A stretch of DNA of 64,000 nucleotides, from NCBI GenBank assembly GCA_039000515.1, contig JBCFYV010011135.1, positions 23,702,235-23,766,234 on the forward strand. The letters run 5' to 3'. Shown piece by piece: positions 47,527 to 59,705 of the stretch (position 1 is the first letter of the stretch; every line of letters starts with the position of its first letter). The notes under the pieces are model-generated. The model saw only the letters and a list, made by a program, of their open reading frames with translations. It did no database searches and was not told the DNA's origin. The position numbers were made by a program, and so were the translations under genes. The DNA comes from Timema cristinae (lineage: Eukaryota > Arthropoda > Insecta > Phasmatodea > Timematidae).

Positions 47527-47822
47527 ATTATTATTATTATTATTATTATAATTATTAGCACCACGTCTTACTACCCGTTCGGGTTATACACACTTACGCT
47601 AATGTGTGATGGTAGGGTGATTGTGAGATGAAATGAAGGACCTACAGTTTAACGTGGAATCCGAACCACGGTGGAGACCTGGCATTCCCCACATTAACAA
47701 GATGTCTTGTCAGAGGTGAAGGAAGGGTTTGGATAACAGATAAATCTGTGCCGGGACCGAGGATTGAACCCCGGCCGCCAGCACAGAAGTCTGACACCTT
47801 ACCCCTAGACCACCAGGTCACC
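47527..47822 (-). mobile_element. SINE A, full length with target duplication
   Basis: A minus-strand copy with complete head and (TTA)n end. AGTTATTAATTA occurs on both sides (about 47518-47529 and 47823-47834), consistent with a target duplication. Confidence 0.85.
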
Positions 47823-47984
47823 CAGTTATTAATTAATACTTCTATTAGAATACAACGCAAAGTATAAAATGCTGGCATGAGATTAGCTCTTATCAAAGGA
47901 ACCAACTGAAATAATTCATAAACCTGATCAATAATATTGTGTTTATATGAATTTTTTAAATAATATATCAACCATTGTTAGTAA

Positions 47985-48182
47985 ACAGATCTTGACTGCC
48001 AAGGATGGGGAGACCGAATTGGGGGTGGTTTTTCCTAACTGATTTTTCACACTCCATCTCTCTCCACGCAAATATGGGCTAACTTATTCTAAATCTAACC
48101 TTCCCAATTCGTACTCCATCAGCGTAATTTGTACTTAAGCGTATAACCGAAAGGGGTAGTAAGACGTGGTGCTTAAAAAAAA
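47985..48182 (+). mobile_element. SINE B, 5'-truncated
   Basis: Begins TTGACTGCCAAGGATGGGGA, lacks most of the B box, and keeps the body and the tail TATAACCGAAAGGGGTAGTA. Confidence 0.7.
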
Positions 48183-48199
48183 ATTAAATAGTTAAGATG

Positions 48200-48540
48200 T
48201 GGCCGAAGGGAGCGCGAGTGATTTTACTGTTTTTATACCACCACATATATTTTTTGGCCAAAATAAATTCAATATTTCTCCAGTAGCAACATATAATTTA
48301 TTTTTGTGTATAAAATCAACAAATCTTGAATATCTGTCAATGTCGTGGAATTCTTTATTTAAAAGTTTCAACAAAATTCCAGGACACCCTTGACAGATAT
48401 TCAAGACCTGTTGATCTCATCATGTGCAGGAAGCTAAACTCTATGTTGCTACTGGAGAAATATTTGATTTATTTTGCCCAAAAAAAGCTAATGCTATAAA
48501 AACTGTCAAATTACTAGCTCTCCTTTTTGCCGCACCTTAA
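48200..48540. repeat. Long inverted repeat (two arms of about 165 bp)
   Basis: Arm 1 includes TTCAATATTTCTCCAGTAGC, AACATATAATTTA and TTGAATATCTGTCAATG. Arm 2 contains their reverse complements (GCTACTGGAGAAATATTTGA, CTTGACAGATATTCAAG). The turn lies at about 48362-48382 between GGAATT and AATTCC. The transcript would fold into one long imperfect hairpin. Related single-arm sequence is at 53447-53630. Confidence 0.75.
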
Positions 48541-48544
48541 GTAG

Positions 48545-49735
48545 AACTGTTTATATTAGATCAGATTATCTTAGCAACGACTGGAAAAAGAAAATAAAAA
48601 TCTTGAAACATGTTCAAACAAGATATAATATGTTCATACTAAACGTTTTTACTGTTCTATGTGTGTTAATTATACATGTGAAGTGTCTTTTAAATGCTAT
48701 GACATCTTGTAGTCTGTTAATTCAATGGAAACTTGCGCGTCTTAATGCACTTAATGTTATTAGCAATAATATTCAAACGTCTTTGAATGCAATGGAACTT
48801 ACTTTGTAGCATTAACTTGGGTATTTTTCTGTTTTCCCCACTTAAATATTTGAGTTTTTTTGTAAGCAATTTAAAAGTTCGTAATATGATAGACTACATA
48901 TCAAAAGAAAATACATTTATATAATGTATAATAAACTTGATCGTTATCTGTTTCATTCATTTTATATTAGAGCAAATTTAAATAACAAGTAAAATTAAAT
49001 AATTAATATTCTGGAATACTTCCTGATGAAATAATAGTTTGAAATAGGTCTAATAAATATTCTTATATAATGGTAAGGCTGTATTAACCGATTAATAATA
49101 AAAACTATTTTCTTTAAGAATAAGACTAAAAGATTTAAAAGAATATTGCTTTTAAATTAGTAGCAATCACCATATTCATTAACTTTGAATGTCAGCGAGC
49201 TTACCTTACTAGGATCTACTATTGAGTATGTAATTTGTATATTTTCTACTAATTAGATTCTATCTTTTGTGTTGTTATCTGTAACTCGTTAATAGAATAA
49301 TTTTCAATCATTATGATTGTTTGGGTTGCTTATGGAGATTTGAATGTTAGTGTTATGAAAATATTTGTAAAAAAAATTAAAATGGTAAATATAAATATGT
49401 TTACAAAATAAAGGTGTAATTAGTATATATATATTTATTTATATATATATACATTTTTATATATATTTATATACATTTATATATATATATTTATTATACA
49501 TTTATATATATATATTTATATACATTTATATATAGTGATATCTACCTTCCATATCCTTCATCATGTATAAATCAACAATTCTCTAGTAATTGTTTCCTTC
49601 TCTACATATTAAGGAGAGGTAAACAATTCTACTGCATCACTCTGCTACATTTTATTGGAATAGATTATTTCTAAATCTCTTGCTTTGAAGTCTCTATAGA
49701 TTACTTGATTGTAGATCTAAATAGATATAGATGAC
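48545..49735. other. AT-rich DNA beyond truncated IR copy 3
   Basis: Where the transmembrane half of copy 3 should lie there is only AT-rich DNA and the TA repeat. No receptor sequence is detectable. Confidence 0.5.
49425..49540. repeat. TA-rich tandem repeat
   Basis: Alternating TATATATATTTAT and ACATTTATA phrases, a little beyond the broken end of IR copy 3. Confidence 0.8.
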
Positions 49736-49739
49736 ATGA

Positions 49740-50602
49740 CCATTATTAATCATACTAGAAATTGGACTATTCTCCGTTGTATTGTCTTTCTGCACGACTA
49801 ACAACATTGTTCCGTTCAAATGTTCTATAAACATCTTAATGCAAAAATAAGGAGGTTTGAGGTATTTTGATTTTAAACCTTAAATACTTCTATCTTATTA
49901 TTTCATAGCCACGAATATCAGTTTAGTTCGTCTAAAAATATATTTTTTTACTTTTTGTGATATATTTTAAAAGGTCCAAAAAAATGATGCATAAATAAGA
50001 AAATATTTGAAAAACAATGCTGTTGTTTAAGTGATTTTTGAGAAAAAGTTAATATTTTTTCTAGTTTTAGTACAACAATTATTAATACATCTAAAATATG
50101 ACACTGATCCCAAAACCTATGACATTCTAAATTAAATGTATTTATTTCATCATTATCGTGGGATGTAATTATCAATATAAATGGTGCTCTCGCGTGAACA
50201 AGGAATGTTTCTTTAAATTTTTTTCAGTCGCACCCAAAATTTTTTATTATAATGTTCTACAAACTAAAATATCATTTTAGGTATTTATAATTTACCGCTT
50301 AAAATTACTTTTTCCTCAAACATATCTTTCATATAAATAATATTGTACTCATTTATATTTAAGATTATTGTAGGGAAATATTTCATTTGCTTAACATTTA
50401 ATTGGAAATAGGAAAATGGTTTTCTCGGAAGACGACAGCTACTAATGTTCTATGTAAACTTTCTTCAATCATTTCATTGATGTGGGAAAATATTTTTAAT
50501 AAGTTGTAATTTGTATTAAAATGTTCAATAGGTTCTTATAGTTTAGTCTCAATGATGCCGACCGACATAGTAAATAAGCAAAATATTCGTTATCATTTTC
50601 AT
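49740..50602 (-). pseudogene. Ionotropic receptor pseudogene, copy 3, 5' half only
   Basis: Reading the minus strand from ATG 50602 gives MKMITNILLIYYVG, followed after indels by residues matching copies 1 and 2: EPIEHFNT, AVVFRENHFPIS, MFEEKVILSGKL, LVHARAPFILIIT and HDNDEINTF. The match continues through the ligand-binding region (FIEHLNGTMLL, about 49800) and is lost near 49740, before M1. Several in-frame stops and frameshifts are present. Beyond the break lies unrelated AT-rich DNA and a TA-rich repeat, so the channel-forming half is gone. It is useful because it preserves the ancestral frame at the site where copies 1 and 2 are frameshifted. Confidence 0.8.
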
Positions 50603-50786
50603 GGTAAATACATCATTATTATTACACAGACGCACATAGTTAATTTATTTAGTGTAAGAAACTGAATTATTAACATTTTATAATACACTACATTTTAATA
50701 TAAATGTACATATATTAACGTATCTAGCCAGTGTAAAAATTTGTTATGAAATAAAATAGTAAATTTTTTTAATCAAAATAATAGTT

Positions 50787-50818
50787 AGCACTACAGTTTA
50801 TGTTTTGACTCCTTCTCA
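50787..50818 (-). promoter_or_regulatory. Conserved block upstream of IR copy 3
   Basis: This is the minus-strand counterpart of the block at 59489-59520. It reads TGAGAAGGAGTCAAAACA then TAAACTGTAGTGCT, 185 bp from the ATG at 50602. Confidence 0.45.
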
Positions 50819-51069
50819 TCAATTGAATTAATAAAATGTTCACACCTTGACTGTATAATATTATATCGTATTAAACAATAGGTGCGTATTTACACAGAAA
50901 ATAGAACAAACAATATTTTTTTTAAGAAATGTTCCATTCATTCAGTGACCTTTAATATTGTTATAACAATGCAGTAGCGTGCATGAACCATGAGCAAATA
51001 ATATTCACAAGCTTTCCTCGCTCACGGAAAACCTGAATAGCACGATAAATATAGTTTTAAGATAAGAGA

Positions 51070-51335
51070 CTTACTTCGGTTGCCACGTGGTATAAAACTT
51101 AACTCTTAACACACTGGACTTGTCATGATGAGAAGATCGGTCCTTTAATATCTGCCGGGTGAGAAGAGGATTGTTTTCCCTTAAAGGCTTTATATTCTTC
51201 CTCCGCGTAAATTGGGTTTCTCCGCGTAAATGGAGTTATACTTTCTTGATCCTCAAACCTTCCTGGTCCCTAACACATCATTGTAATTCACAAATAGGCG
51301 TGCAACCCAAAAATCTTATACAACATGTTTCTAAA
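51070..51335 (+). mobile_element. SINE B, degenerate
   Basis: GGTTGCCACGTGGTATAAAA, TTTAATATCTGCCGGGTGAG and CCTCCGCGTAAATTGGG match the head and body with many changes. It lies at the left edge of the duplicated block 51.1-53.0 kb and corresponds to the copy at 55450. Confidence 0.5.
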
Positions 51336-51599
51336 AAAAAAAAACCACTTTTAGTTAGTTATGTTTATGTTATTATAAAATATTTATGTTCATCAAGCGA
51401 AAAGAGAGATAATATTATATAAAATTATAGTTTTTTCTTCTTCTGTAAATATATTATTATTTAAAGGGAAATTTCAAGGAATGAAACTATGGATTGTTTT
51501 AGAAATACACTAAGAATAAAATATTGTTTTCTAATAGACCTAAAACTATTTCACTTTTATATAATTTAATCCAATTAGTGGTTATATTTTAAAAAATGT

Positions 51600-53000
51600 A
51601 TTTAATTGAAGAGGAAAAATTTAAAAAATACACCCCTTTATATTCAAACACCTTTAAATAAGGTGGGGGAAATCATTTGGGAAAATAACAAATCAGCGCA
51701 CACGGATGGTATTCGAACATTTAGTCTAGGTGAGTTTTTCTTAGCACAGCATATAATACTCGTTAAGGTGACACGCTTATATACTAATTACATTAATAGT
51801 TTTAGGTATTAAAAAGAGAGGAAAACTATTTTAGAAAAATTACCTTCATTACACCCGACCGACATAGATTCCAACCTATATCCCACTGTCATTGGAAGTC
51901 GAGTCACTGCATAGGTTACGTCTCAGACCAATTCGCCACCTGAGCGTGTGATTAACAAAAAACTAAGGTTTTCAGTTAAAAATAAATGTCTGTTGGAATT
52001 GAGATTTTTGATTAAAAAATTTTTTCACGAAAAGCTGTTTTTTTTGCTACATTCTGTTCCCTAATGTCTGAACGAAAGAGGTTCTAATATTTTAGAAAAA
52101 TTATTTATATGTTTTTATTATGTTATATGACTACATCTGTTCAATACTCTTTTACGTCATATTACTATATCCCAGTACCGTTTTATTTCTACTTTATTTT
52201 CTATCAGAAAATCATTACTGCAATATTTCTAAATAGCACTAAATATCTGTTGACTTTTATATACATCGTTGCATGACCAGTATAATATATATATATTTTA
52301 AAAAAGTTCTAGTTTTCAGGGTCAGACTGAACTAAACACGATTCATAATATCACGAAATATTTTATCTAGTGAAAATCTCATTTCATATCTTATGTGTGT
52401 TTGATTTGACTAGATAGAAAATACAGTATAAAAATTGACGTGTCACATGCATAAAAATATTATATATCTATCCGACTTGCATTAAAAGAAAAAAAAAGCC
52501 GAGTCTATAATATGTGACATACCACGACATATCACATTTAACAGTGGCACCATTTTGAAATTCAATATCCTCCAGTGTCTGTATTATTTATGAAAAGGTG
52601 ATACTGAAGATGATATCAAACAAATTAAACACTCCTCAGTCGTGTTAGAACAATCTCTTTAGACCCTCTTTAAAAAAATATATTTAATAGAAGACCATAT
52701 ATATTTAAATATCTACTTCGATTAGAAATAGCGACACTTGTTCTGAAACTACGTTTAATTCGAATTTTTGTAGAGTATAAATAAAGTATTATTATACTAA
52801 ATTTGTGATATTTTAAATCCAAATTGAAATGGTTCATATATTTTTTATTTCATTTTGAGACAAGCCGTATTTACAAAAAAAAATTAGCAAAAAGCGGTAT
52901 TTTTTAATCGGTACAAAGTGTATCTTTGGGTTTCCTCCATACAATCTCTCACATGGAACACGTTACAATTACTTTTGATTGAGAACTAATCGTTTCGTGG
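51600..53000. repeat. Duplicated intergenic block, copy 1
   Basis: It is collinear with 55910-57260. Shared markers include CAAATCAGCGCACACGGATG/CAAATAAGCGCACATGGATG, TACCGTTTTATTTCTACTTT, AAATTGACGTGTC, GTCTGTATTATTTA and CTTTAGACCCT. It lies upstream of minus-strand IR copy 3 and is interpreted as flank duplicated with the receptor. Confidence 0.65.
51745..51950 (-). mobile_element. SINE B, degenerate
   Basis: Minus strand: AACTATTTTAGAAAAATTAC, then ACACCCGACCGACATAGATT and TCTCAGACCAATTCGCCACC (head). It corresponds to the copy at 56100 in the other duplicated block. Confidence 0.5.
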
Positions 53001-53135
53001 TCCAAGCTCTGATAAGTTTCTTCTAGCCTACTTAGGTGACCCCATGTTGTGCGGCGAGAATTCAATCTTAAACATCCTTAATTATTAGTGTAATTAGTAA
53101 GAAGACCTGGTAGTAACACCTGGTGCTGATATCAT
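52985..53135 (+). mobile_element. SINE B, highly decayed
   Basis: GTTTCGTGGTCCAAGCTCTG followed by AATTAGTAAGAAGACCTGGT and CTGGTGCTGATATC resembles head plus tail with most of the body missing. Confidence 0.3.
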
Positions 53136-53446
53136 TTCTTTGTTTAAGTTGTTTCATATATCCTTACATAAAAAGCGAGTATATATCCTCTAAAATCCTT
53201 TCTTTCCCATAGATGGCCTGATAAATGAGGGTAGACTAATATTTATTTATAATGTGGATGTAAGGAACCTGAAAATAACTCAGTATTATTACAGTTCCTA
53301 TAGAAAGAAAAATTATGTAAAAATAAATATAATATTGCTTCACTACAAAGCTAGTTGAATTTATTTCACATTGTGTTATCAACCTTTTGTCTAATATCTC
53401 TAATAAGTGTCCTGGAATTTAACGACAATTTTTTCTATTCATTTAA

Positions 53447-53630
53447 AAAGTTTCTCATCTAACACCACCATGCTCATGACAGATATTCAACAACTGTTGA
53501 TATCACCGTGGGAAGAAAATTAAACTAAATATTTCTAATAGATATGATTTATTTTGGTAAAGTAAAAATTTAGTTGTAAAAACTTTAAATACTTAGGCCT
53601 TTTCTAACGTGCCTCATATACCCACCTTAA
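53447..53630 (+). repeat. Single copy of the hairpin-arm sequence
   Basis: TTTAAAAAGTTTCTCATCTA, TGACAGATATTCAACAACTG, TTGATATCACCGTGGGAAG and ATATTTCTAATAGATATGAT align with arm 2 of the inverted repeat at 48200-48540 at diverged but collinear positions. Confidence 0.55.
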
Positions 53631-53664
53631 AGCACATTATATGTCTAGTCCTAACCTGTTTGGA

Positions 53665-53945
53665 ACCTTTCAGATCAACCTTTAACACTCATAAATCCAT
53701 TAACCACCATACAAGAGAATTTATGATGAATGGAAGACACTAAGTGATAATTAAATCTTTGAAAATAATTTTGCATGTTCAGTCGTGACAAGATCATTGA
53801 CACTATAAATGCATTTGACCCAGAATGAAATAATCCCTGTCTGCTTTAAAAAATGTCCTATTTAGTTGAAAAACAACTCGTACAATTTTTTTTTCAAAAA
53901 CACATTTTTAAGCTTGCTATCTGCATCTAACCAACCATACTTTTC
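53665..53945. repeat. Duplicated flank segment, second copy
   Basis: ATTTTGCATGTTCAGTCGTG, CCTGTCTGCTTTAAAAAATG and CATCTAACCAACCATAC correspond to 46490-46800. It is diverged, so the duplication is not recent. Confidence 0.5.
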
Positions 53946-53949
53946 AAAT

Positions 53950-55445
53950 TGTATGGTAAGACTATAAACCGATCGTGCTTTAATGATCAGGTAGAGTTAA
54001 TAATTAACAAATGGGTATCTCTTGAATAATATAGTCCTTGTTGTTCTTGTTTTGTTCACAAACAACAATAAGCTAGGCTATGATTCCTCTTTTATCTCCT
54101 GAATTATTGATTTCGAGTGTGTTCTAGTGAAGTTTAGCTATTATTATGAAGAGTTTTACAAAATATCTGGTTTGTGTTCGGATGCCATTACAAAGGAAGA
54201 GGGGCAACCGTTTTAAACAGAAGTTTTCAAGGAGGAAATGAGAGAATTTGGAATAATTTTGGAAACTATTACCTTATCTCTAAAAAATCCCTACTCGATA
54301 GGTTCATAATTACAATAAATTATTGTGAAAATCTTACCTTAAAAAACTTTTGCTTTTGAGTTAAAATATTCACCACTAAATTTGTTTAACACATGCCCCA
54401 AGATGCTTTATGCGCATGCGTTACGTAAGATCAGGGAAGGAAGAAGTTAGGGATTTTACCCAGTTATCAATCGTAATAAAATAGCTAAGCATAGCTTAGA
54501 TTTTTGTGTGAACCAAAACTTTCAAATATATGGCCAGCTATTTTTCTAAACAGCAGACAAATATCATCTCAACTTTAAGTTTGAACCAAAATTAACTCCT
54601 TTCATGGATTAATACATCTTAAAAAATTATATACAAAATTTAACAATAAATTATAATATATTGTGGTTTTTACTAGACTCCTACAGAAAATACGTGAATT
54701 TTGTTTTGTTTTTATCTTCATAGCTACCGTATTAATGTTTAAAATCCATGGCGTCAATATTGAGATAGAAAACACACTGCAAATTTATCATGAACATTTA
54801 ATAAATTAAATATATTTAAAATATATACAAAATTGTAATATATACGTAATATGCAAAATAATGAGCGAAGGCCTAAAAAATAAGTGAAGACACATTGTGG
54901 GATTTTCTCTTCGAAATTGAGTTTTATGTTAGCGATTATATTCTGCCTGATACTAGTTGTTTTAATAATAAACATTATTACATTATATACTAAAATTTAG
55001 TCTATGAATTGTTTTATTTCTTTTCCGAAGTTGATTAGAAAATAAATACGCCCTTTAAACGGCTCACCTATATAGAAATACATTTGATAAGTCCATACCT
55101 TAAATGTAGTTGAGGCTTTTAGATTTTAATAAATATAAATTATTTAAATTCAAAGAAATGTAATAATTTCTGACACGGTTATAGATAACTAAATAAAATG
55201 GTTCGCAAACGTGGTAAATAATAGGCCATTGTGTTTACATGACGTAGATGAAATATGGTCTATGGTCCTATTCTCGTAGTAGATTAGTTCTCTGATAACG
55301 GGAATAAAAAGGTAGGAATTTATATTTGGTGTAGTGATTGTGGTTTTTCAAAAATTGTCTTTCCTGTCCCTTTCCTCGAAAGTGCAGTTACATTTCCTCT
55401 AAAAATAGCTTTACTAATACCTAAAATTACTAGAGTAATAATTAG
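53950..55445. other. Intergenic DNA
   Basis: AT-rich with no recognised gene, and no trace of a fourth receptor seen by eye. Confidence 0.45.
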
Positions 55446-55449
55446 TAAT

Positions 55450-55703
55450 TAGCCACCAAGGATGGTGTTATAAGGTTTACTAGTTTCATGCTAAGCAAAG
55501 ACTGCCAAGGAGGGGATATCGAGGTTCGAATCTCAATCAGGTGAAGTAGGGGTGGTTTATCCTAAATGGTTTTCTACTCTACCTTTACTCAAATGCGGGT
55601 TCGCTTCCTTTAATTTAACCTTCCCTAATTCCTAATCATTTAACGTAATTATACTCAGGCGTTTTATCCGAACGGGTAGTAACCCGCGGTGCTACAAAAA
55701 AAA
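55450..55703 (+). mobile_element. SINE B, near complete
   Basis: GACTGCCAAGGAGGGGATAT, B box GAGGTTCGAATCTC, body CTCAAATGCGGGTTCGC and tail TCCGAACGGGTAGTAACCCG. Confidence 0.75.
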
Positions 55704-55909
55704 ACACCTTATAGCCCGTCCAGTTAGAGAGAAATGTTGCTAAAAAAATGACACGTTACATTAACCATTTAACTTTTATAATATTTAATATAAAATTGTT
55801 AAAATCCTATAATATTTATATTTAATGACCAATACTCTTTTTTCAGCCTAAATCTTCGTCCTTTGGTTTACGTAAGATAAACGCACGCCATAAACGATAG
55901 TGAAAAAGG

Positions 55910-57260
55910 ATTCAAAAAGATGAATTAAAAAAAAAAGTTTTCAAACACTCTTTAAAGGAGGATGGGGGATCGTTTAGAAAAAAACAAATAAGCGCACATG
56001 GATGGGACTAGAACCCTAACCTACCTGACAACAAACTAGACTATATAAGAGCTATAAAAACTTCACAGTCTAAATACAACGAATTTACTAACAGTTTGGA
56101 TTATAAGAAAATGTACTAGACCTAATAACGCAAGTGTTTAAGAAAATACAAAGGTTATATTTAGAGGAAGTGTATCCGCATTAACATGGAAGGAAAGTGG
56201 AAACAGTTTTGGAAATATCACTCTCTCTAAAACTGACCAAGATTTGAACCTAAATCTCACCATCATCGGAAGTCTAGTCTACTGAGAAAGTGATACCTTA
56301 TATCATTCCGTACCTAAGTGGTTTGATTTATTTTTATGCAATAACATTTTCTACATTTTTTCAGTTAAAGTAAATTTTTTTGAGATTGATTTTTTGATAC
56401 TTTTTTTATTCAGGAATAGCCGTTTTTTCAATGACTTTTATCCTCCCTATATACTAATGAACAAGGCTCAACTATTATAGAAAAAGAAATATAAGTAGAC
56501 AAATTATTGATATGTTATATTGTATAATTTTATCAGGACTCTTTAACGTCTTATTACTTTATAGCAATACCGTTTTATTTCTACTTTATGTTCTACCAAA
56601 AGATAAATACTTACTTATTTCTAAATAACACGCTATTTTAGTTTACTTCTATATACATTATTGTTGTTCCAGTTTCTATTGTATTGCGTTGTTTATTTTT
56701 CAAGTCCAGAACAAACACTAGAAAACACGATACAAAATATAAAGAACTCTATTATTTTCATAGATAAAATCATTTCTATTATTTATATTCCATCGTTCTG
56801 GTAAATACTCTACATAAATTGACGTGTCGCACGAGCACGGACTTAAATTTTATCAACTTTCATTTTTAAAGTAGGTTAGTTCTATATAATGAAATGACAC
56901 CATGACGAATAACATTTATCAGTGCCAACATTTCGAAATTAAATATCCTCGTGCGTCTGTATTATTTACGTGAATGGTGATTCTAAGACTATCTAACACT
57001 AACTAAATCACTCACTACACAATCATATAAGAACCATTTCTTTAGACCCTGTTAAAAATAAATAATATTTAAAAGAAAGACTTGATATATTCTAAATATT
57101 TACTTTGATCAGAAAGCGACACTCAATCTGAGACTAAAATTATTAAGAATTTTGTAGAAAACAAATATATTAATAAACAAAAAATATGCTGTTTTAGTTC
57201 AAATTGAAAATGTAGATATATTTATTATGTATTTTGAGACAATCCTTATTTAAAATAAAT
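55910..57260. repeat. Duplicated intergenic block, copy 2
   Basis: Counterpart of 51600-53000 with the same orientation and marker order. No IR sequence is detectable to its left at 53.9-55.4 kb, so a receptor copy was either lost or never included. Confidence 0.65.
56100..56325 (-). mobile_element. SINE B, degenerate
   Basis: Minus strand: TTATATTTAGAGGAAGTGTA, CCAAGATTTGAACCTAAATC (B box) and GTCTAGTCTACTGAGAAAGT. It is paired with 51745-51950. Confidence 0.6.
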
Positions 57261-57264
57261 TGGA

Positions 57265-58945
57265 CGAAACTCCACATGGACTTTATAGCTCTCTTGTTTA
57301 AAAATTTACTCTAAAGTTGTAATATATGTGAAACAAATTAGTATACACTAGCAAACCTAAGATTAAATTCCGCTATACTTGTGTAAGACATTTCTTGAGT
57401 CCAGTTTTTAAATATTATGTCCACAAGGATCAACACCTCGTATTAAAATTTTGACTTTCTGTTAAAATTTTTGACATTTTATTAGGTTTGGAGATTTGCA
57501 TGCAATCACATTGCTAATAAATTCCTCATTTATAAATTTTGACAAATAAAAAATTTAGATATTGGCTATTGATTATAAAATGGACATAGATCATTGTTGT
57601 ACAAATATTTTTCTTAAAATATTTAAGGAAAAACAACATAAAATTTTAGAGATTTACTTATACTTAATTACTCTATGGCATTGGTTAATTATATCTTTAA
57701 AACTTAAGTAGTATCTCTTTAAAACTAAAGCTCACAAAATTGTATTAAAATATTTTCCAATACCTCATAGACTGATTAATGTATTTTTTTAATTTGAGTT
57801 TATGAAGAACTTTTAATAATTTTATATTATATATTTTAAATTCTCTAAGTAAAAAGATTAGTTTTGATAGAGTACGATAAACTCTATGATAATCCTTTAG
57901 AAAAATAGTGTCCTTTAAGTTACCCAGTGATCCTGAGTGGATTTTAGAGTATTCGTCACCTCGACTGAGCGAGTAAAAATATAAATTGTATATAGCTAAA
58001 TAAACTAAAGTGCCGCCCAAATTAAACCACAAATAGATCAAAGAGAATAACGGTTGACTGTTGACGGGTGACTGTTGGGTTAGTATGCATTTTTAAAGTA
58101 GTGGTTACTGAATAGTTTACATAAATACTAGAACATGATATAGTGCACAGTAATTAAACAATTCCTTTAAACTTTGATCAATATATTTAATGAAGGAAAT
58201 GATGTGTCATTACTAAAAAGACTTAAATAACACCTTATCTACAATTATTTGTTTGAATAACTATTCTAACCAAATAGTCCAATGTAACAGGGAATTAAAA
58301 TAAATATGCTCTCGATAACGATTTTTCGTCATCAAATTTATTAAAATAGGGAAAATTTAATAATGTTTTCAATAAGGTTTTTAAAGACGGTTGCAAAAAG
58401 GACTTTTAAGTATGTCTCAATCCGACCAGTAAATAATTTTACCACCTTCCCTTGAAAACTCCATAGTAGTTAAAGCTTAAGATTGGGTAATTTCATTAGC
58501 AGTTAAAAAAAATTAACAAAGCTAATTATATTTCTAGACTTAAAAGTATGAAATAGCTTTCCAGCTTTAGTTGAAACGTTTTTCGAAAATTAATTCTGTT
58601 GAAAATTGGTGAAATGACAATGATATATGATAAAACTTATTCTCACCAGTAAATATTGATTGATGTAATATTAACTGTTAGATAAACAAAAAATTAAATT
58701 TAGGTTTATCCAATAATATTTTCTTATTAATATTTATTTAGGAACTCTGGTTGATGATCCACGACAAATCATGAATGTGTTTTATGTCATCTACATTAAA
58801 TCCATAAATACATTGATAATGTAAAATTTCGATTTCACATAATCCGTGTAGAATTTTGGTATATTAGTCTAAAACTAATTTTTTGTAATAGTCGTGATAT
58901 TTGTTTAAGTTTTTACGTATAATATATGATAATTTAATTAATCCA
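57265..58945. other. Intergenic DNA
   Basis: AT-rich. A minus-strand open frame at 57745-58041 has no family motifs. Confidence 0.45.
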
Positions 58946-58948
58946 ATA

Positions 58949-59226
58949 GGTGACCTGGTGGTCTAGGGGTAAGGTGTCAGACTTCTGTGCTGGCGGCCGG
59001 GGTTCAATCCTCGGTCCCGGCACAAGATTATCTGATTTCCAAACCCTTCCTTCACCTCTGACAAGACATCTTGTGAATGTGGGGAATGCCAGGCCGCCAC
59101 CGTGGTTCGGATTCCACGTTAAACTGTAGGTCCTTCATTTCATCTCATAATCACCCTACCATTACACATTAGCGTAAGTGCGTATAACCCGAACGGGTAG
59201 TAAGACGCGGTGCTAATAATAATAAA
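58949..59226 (+). mobile_element. SINE A, full length, upstream of IR copy 2
   Basis: A complete, little-diverged copy ending ACGCGGTGCTAATAATAATA. It lies about 480 bp before the IR copy 2 start and is absent from the corresponding place near copies 1 and 3. Confidence 0.85.
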
Positions 59227-59488
59227 TTCTCATCATGAGTCAATGATATGTTGAAAACAAAGTTTTAATCGGCTTGGCTACCTAAGTGAACCCATTCTTT
59301 TAAAAAGTTGCGTGCACTGAACTTTATTTGTACAATAATATTACAGTTCACGTGATGAAGTTATTCTAGTTCTCACGGAATATTAGCTGTGTTAGTTTCT
59401 GTATATATATATATACACAAAACTATTGATTAATACGGTATATGACTATATGGCCAAGATGAGTAAAATATATATAATATTCAGTTAA

Positions 59489-59520
59489 TGAGAAGGAGTC
59501 AAGGAGTAAACTGTAGTGCT
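59489..59520 (+). promoter_or_regulatory. Conserved block upstream of IR copy 2
   Basis: A 32-bp segment beginning TGAGAAGGAGTCAA and ending AAACTGTAGTGCT lies 186 bp before the ATG at 59706. Almost the same segment lies 185 bp upstream of copy 3's ATG, and a shortened form lies about 175 bp before copy 1's. Conservation while the surrounding DNA has drifted suggests a regulatory element or the transcription start region. It could also simply be less-diverged duplicated DNA. Confidence 0.45.
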
Positions 59521-59705
59521 GAATATTATTTGGATTCTCAATATATAATAGGTTATTTCAATGCAATTTTTTTGCTGAAAGTAGATTCGTTATTAATATT
59601 TAAATTAAGATACCATGAATTATAAAATGTTAATTTATCTAGTGTGAAAAGATATAATTGGATTATTAAAATTTTGTGTGTGAAAAAAATAAAGACTTAA
59701 TTACA

